From Nitrospirota bacterium (GTDB lineage: Bacteria > Nitrospirota > UBA9217), in the NCBI GenBank assembly GCA_017885365.1, contig JAFNGD010000243.1, positions 1 to 9,519 of the forward strand: a stretch of DNA of 9,519 nucleotides. Direction: 5' to 3'. The position numbers were made by a program, and so were the translations under genes. Each line of letters starts with the position of its first letter. Within the stretch, counting starts at the first letter, position 1. Shown here piece after piece: positions 7,132-9,519 of the stretch. The notes beneath the pieces were generated by a model. That model had not been told where the DNA came from. It did no database searches and saw nothing but the letters and a program-made list of their open reading frames with translations.

Positions 7132-7159
7132 AAAACTGCCCCGGGCAGTTTTTTATTTT
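7132..7159 (+). terminator. Intrinsic (rho-independent) terminator
   Basis: A perfect 9-base-pair stem, AAAACTGCC (7132-7140) with GGCAGTTTT (7144-7152), closes a 3-base loop CCG and runs into the T-rich tail ending TTTTATTTT (7151-7159). It would end the TPR/roadblock transcript. The tail ends two bases before the aroQ ribosome site, so it may also act as an attenuator for the genes downstream. Confidence 0.85.
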
Positions 7160-7170
7160 GCAGGAGGATC

Positions 7171-7617
7171 ATGAACGTCCTTGTCATCCACGGGCCCAAC
7201 CTCAACCTCCTCGGAAAACGAGAGCCGGAAATCTACGGTACGGTTACCCTGGACGAGATCAACAGCCGTCTTGCATCGCTGGCCCGAGAGCTCGGTACGG
7301 ACATCACGTTCTTCCAGTCGAATCACGAGGGTGAACTGGTCCAGAAGATCCAGGAGGCCATGGGGACCTGCCAGGCGCTCGTGATCAATCCCGGGGCATA
7401 TACGCACACGAGCGTCGCCCTGCGCGACGCCATCGCGTCGACGGGGATCCCCGCTGTCGAGGTGCACCTTTCGAACATCTACCGCCGCGAGGAATTCCGT
7501 CAGCACTCATTCATCTCCGGCGTAGCGCTCGGCCAAATCACCGGCTTCGGTCCCGAGAGCTACCTGCTCGGCCTCCGCGCCGCTGTCCATGCGGTCAAGA
7601 GCGCGAACAAGACATGA
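7171..7617 (+). CDS. aroQ: 3-dehydroquinate dehydratase, type II
   Basis: Cytosolic shikimate pathway enzyme converting 3-dehydroquinate to 3-dehydroshikimate. It has 148 residues, the usual type II size. Motifs in order: [17 protein letters not shown] (7-23) with Asn10, Arg17 and catalytic Tyr22; [10 protein letters not shown] (48-57); [15 protein letters not shown] (73-87); and [14 protein letters not shown] (97-110) with catalytic His99. All active-site residues are present. AGGAGG at 7162-7167, three bases before ATG 7171, sets the start. Its stop overlaps the next start (ATGA). aroQ-pepP-efp-accB is a widespread gene order. Confidence 0.97.
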   Translation: MNVLVIHGPNLNLLGKREPEIYGTVTLDEINSRLASLARELGTDITFFQSNHEGELVQKIQEAMGTCQALVINPGAYTHTSVALRDAIASTGIPAVEVHLSNIYRREEFRQHSFISGVALGQITGFGPESYLLGLRAAVHAVKSANKT

Positions 7618-8687
7618 AGGGAGATCGGCAGGAATCGGTACGCATCGCCAGGCTCCGACGGACCATGCGGGAGCGGGGCATCGATACCCTGCTCGTGACG
7701 CAGCGTGAGAATGTCCGGTACCTCACCGGGTTTACCGGCTCGGCCGGAAGCGTGCTCCTCGGGGTTTCCGGCAGGCCGGTATTGATCACGGACTTCCGTT
7801 ATCAGGAACAGGCAAAGGCCGAAGCTTCGGGATCGAAGCTGCTGATCCAGAAGAAGGATCATAGTACGACGATCAAGGCAGCGGCTGATCTCTTTGGCAC
7901 CGCTATCCTCTGGTTCGACGAATCCTCGATGACCCTGGACCGTGTGAAAGCGCTCAGGAAGCAAAAACTTCGGCTGCGGGGGATGAAGGACCCTGTTGCC
8001 GAAATCCGGCAGGAGAAGGATTCTATCGAGCTCGCACTGATCCGGAAGGCCATCCGACGGGCTGAAGAGGCCTTCCGGGAACTGAGGCCCCGCATCCGGC
8101 CCGGCACGACCGAGCAGGAACTGGGGCTTCGGCTTGAAATGCTCATTCGCGAAAAGGGCTCCCGCAGGGCGGCATTCGACATCATTGTTGCCTCCGGGAG
8201 AAACGGCGCCATGCCCCATGCATCGGTGTCAGGCAGGCGGCTTCAGGCCGGCGACCTCGTGACCTTTGATTTCGGCGCCGAGGCGGACGGCTATTACAGT
8301 GATATCACCAGGACGGTGTGTGTGGGCCGTCCGAACGCCCGGCAGCGCGAGGTCCATGACCTGGTCCTGCGTGCGCAGCAGAGCGCCATCCATGCTGTCC
8401 GTCCGGGCATAGCCTGCGCCGAGATCGACCGGGCAGCCAGGGCCTTGATCGAAAAAGCAGGCCACGGAAAACAGTTCGGCCATGCCACGGGTCATGGGAT
8501 CGGCCTCATGGTCCACGAGGCACCGACCGTCGCAGCCCTTTCCAAAGTAAACCTCAGGGAAAGGATGGTGTTCACCGTGGAGCCGGGTGTGTATATCCCC
8601 GGTTGGGGCGGCGTACGGATCGAGGACATGGTGCTGGTGACGAAACGGGGCCACCGGGTCCTGACCATTCTGCCCCGGGACCTGTGA
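7614..8687 (+). CDS. pepP: Xaa-Pro aminopeptidase (M24 family)
   Basis: Metallopeptidase expected to release N-terminal residues ahead of proline. It has 357 residues, the short bacterial M24B form. A creatinase-like N-terminal domain (about 8-130, with [12 protein letters not shown] and [11 protein letters not shown]) is followed by the pita-bread catalytic domain. The five metal ligands are Asp219 ([13 protein letters not shown]), Asp230, His294 ([12 protein letters not shown]), Glu323 (TVEPGVY) and Glu337 (RIEDMV); His202 and His301 match the usual proton-shuttle histidines. ATG 7614 overlaps the aroQ stop by 4 bases and has only a weak ribosome site, so translational coupling is likely. 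The symbol rests on family and context; YpdF- or PapA-type naming is equally possible. Confidence 0.92.
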   Translation: MKGDRQESVRIARLRRTMRERGIDTLLVTQRENVRYLTGFTGSAGSVLLGVSGRPVLITDFRYQEQAKAEASGSKLLIQKKDHSTTIKAAADLFGTAILWFDESSMTLDRVKALRKQKLRLRGMKDPVAEIRQEKDSIELALIRKAIRRAEEAFRELRPRIRPGTTEQELGLRLEMLIREKGSRRAAFDIIVASGRNGAMPHASVSGRRLQAGDLVTFDFGAEADGYYSDITRTVCVGRPNARQREVHDLVLRAQQSAIHAVRPGIACAEIDRAARALIEKAGHGKQFGHATGHGIGLMVHEAPTVAALSKVNLRERMVFTVEPGVYIPGWGGVRIEDMVLVTKRGHRVLTILPRDL

Positions 8688-8740
8688 TCGCAGAATGCCG
8701 ACCAATCAATCAGAGAACGCACACGAGGAGGAATAAGGAA

Positions 8741-9307
8741 TTGCCAGTATCGACAGCAGAGTTCCGGAACGGTTTGAAGATCGAGATCGACGGTGAACCG
8801 TATATCATCGTCGAGTTCCAGCATGTGAAGCCGGGCAAGGGCGGCGCCTTTGTCCGGACCAAGATGAAAAGTCTGAAGAGCGGGAACGTGATCGACCGGA
8901 CCTTCCGGTCGGGCGAAAAGGTGGATGTCCCCGAGCTCGAGGAAAAGACCATGCAGTATCTGTACGCGGCCGACAAGGACCGGGTGTTCATGGACACCAG
9001 CAGTTATGAACAGCTCTCCATGAGCGAACAACAGCTCGGAGAAAGCATCAGCTATCTGAAGGAGAACATGGAGATCAAGGTGCTGTACTTCAAGGGGCAG
9101 CCCATCAACATCGACATTCCCATGTTCGTCGAGCTCGCGATCGCCCGGACCGACCCGGGCGTGCGGGGTGACACGGCCTCGGGCGGATCCAAACCGGCCA
9201 CCCTGGAGACCGGCGCTGTGGTGAAGGTGCCGTTCTATCTGAACGAAGGCGATATCATCAAGGTCGACACCCGGACCGGGACCTTCATCGAACGCGTCAA
9301 GCAGTGA
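8741..9307 (+). CDS. efp: Elongation factor P
   Basis: Translation factor that relieves ribosome stalling at consecutive prolines. It has 188 residues, the family norm. The N-terminal KOW-like domain shows STAEFRNGLKIEIDGEPY and FQHVKPGKGGAFVRTK, with Lys33 at the loop tip that is modified in many bacteria. OB domains follow, with YLKENMEIKVLYFKG, the VELAIARTDPGVRGDT signature and a C-terminal VKVPFYLNEGDIIKVDTRTG segment. The start is TTG 8741: no ATG or GTG fits, AGGAGG (8726-8731) lies nine bases upstream, and a second AAGGAA abuts it. No modification enzyme (EpmA, YmfI, EarP) is present nearby. Confidence 0.97.
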   Translation: MPVSTAEFRNGLKIEIDGEPYIIVEFQHVKPGKGGAFVRTKMKSLKSGNVIDRTFRSGEKVDVPELEEKTMQYLYAADKDRVFMDTSSYEQLSMSEQQLGESISYLKENMEIKVLYFKGQPINIDIPMFVELAIARTDPGVRGDTASGGSKPATLETGAVVKVPFYLNEGDIIKVDTRTGTFIERVKQ

Positions 9308-9392
9308 TGCTGTCTTTGATCAGCCGCAGGCGTGGCCCGGCCGGGACTTCCGCGATGTCCTCTGTCCCTGCGGTCCACGAAAAGGAGCAATC
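9308..9392 (+). other. efp-accB spacer
   Basis: This 85-base spacer shows no convincing hairpin or promoter; the only clear signal is the accB ribosome site AAAGGAG (9381-9387). Cotranscription of efp and accB is likely. Confidence 0.4.
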
Positions 9393-9519
9393 ATGAATCT
9401 GAAAGAGTTGAAAGAACTCATTGAAATGCTCAAGAATAGCGATATCTCCGAGCTGGAGATCGAGCGTTCAGGCGTGAAGGTCCGTCTCCGGAAGGGCGGC
9501 GACGTGACGTTCCATCCGG
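9393..9519 (+). CDS. accB: Biotin carboxyl carrier protein of acetyl-CoA carboxylase, 3' partial
   Basis: Only the first 42 codons are present. The N-terminus MNLKELKELIEMLKNSD, followed by ISELEIERSGVKVRLRKG, is the typical start of AccB, the carrier whose C-terminal biotinyl domain (beyond the window) shuttles carboxylate in acetyl-CoA carboxylase for fatty acid synthesis. AAAGGAG lies five bases before ATG 9393. Its place directly after efp agrees with the common aroQ-pepP-efp-accB-accC order, so accC is expected next. Confidence 0.93.
   Translation, partial: MNLKELKELIEMLKNSDISELEIERSGVKVRLRKGGDVTFHP

Noticed and set aside
8603..8740. Upstream GTG in the efp frame that would extend EF-P by 46 residues.
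   Set aside because: It overlaps the end of pepP and adds unconserved sequence; the TTG at 8741 gives the standard EF-P N-terminus and is preceded by AGGAGG.

Overview
The window is a dense, GC-rich stretch of bacterial chromosome in which every recognisable gene lies on the + strand. The gene set is almost entirely core housekeeping. The order yicC-remA-gmk-rpoZ-coaBC, then a TPR/roadblock pair, then aroQ-pepP-efp-accB, together with lepA-lepB, suggests a Gram-negative lineage such as Nitrospirota or Desulfobacterota (former Deltaproteobacteria). That assignment is inferred from gene order and protein style, not from a search. Bases 1-42 are G/C only and do not fit the lepA gene they run into; the window probably begins at a damaged contig end.

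Block 1 (about 44-5239) reads as one long co-directional cluster. It holds the C-terminal part of elongation factor 4 (lepA), signal peptidase I (lepB), a small single-span membrane protein resembling DUF4845, a YicC-family endoribonuclease, a RemA/DUF370 DNA-binding regulator, guanylate kinase, RNA polymerase omega with an unusually long charged tail, and the bifunctional CoaBC enzyme of coenzyme A synthesis. Most gaps are under 50 bases, and remA/gmk overlap by 4 bases.

Block 2 (5241-7159) looks like a separate transcription unit. A good sigma70-type promoter lies right after coaBC, followed by a TPR protein with a long Pro/Ala-rich linker, a roadblock/LC7 protein overlapping it by one base, and a clear intrinsic terminator. 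This is the least understood part of the window and the best candidate for new biology, probably a scaffold plus small regulatory dimer, although no partner GTPase is present.

Block 3 (7171-9519) holds type II 3-dehydroquinate dehydratase (aroQ), an M24 aminopeptidase (pepP type), elongation factor P (efp, TTG start) and the beginning of the biotin carboxyl carrier protein gene (accB), which is cut by the window end. The terminator of block 2 stops just before the aroQ ribosome binding site, so how block 3 is transcribed is an open question. I see no CRISPR array, mobile element, tRNA, rRNA or defence system.
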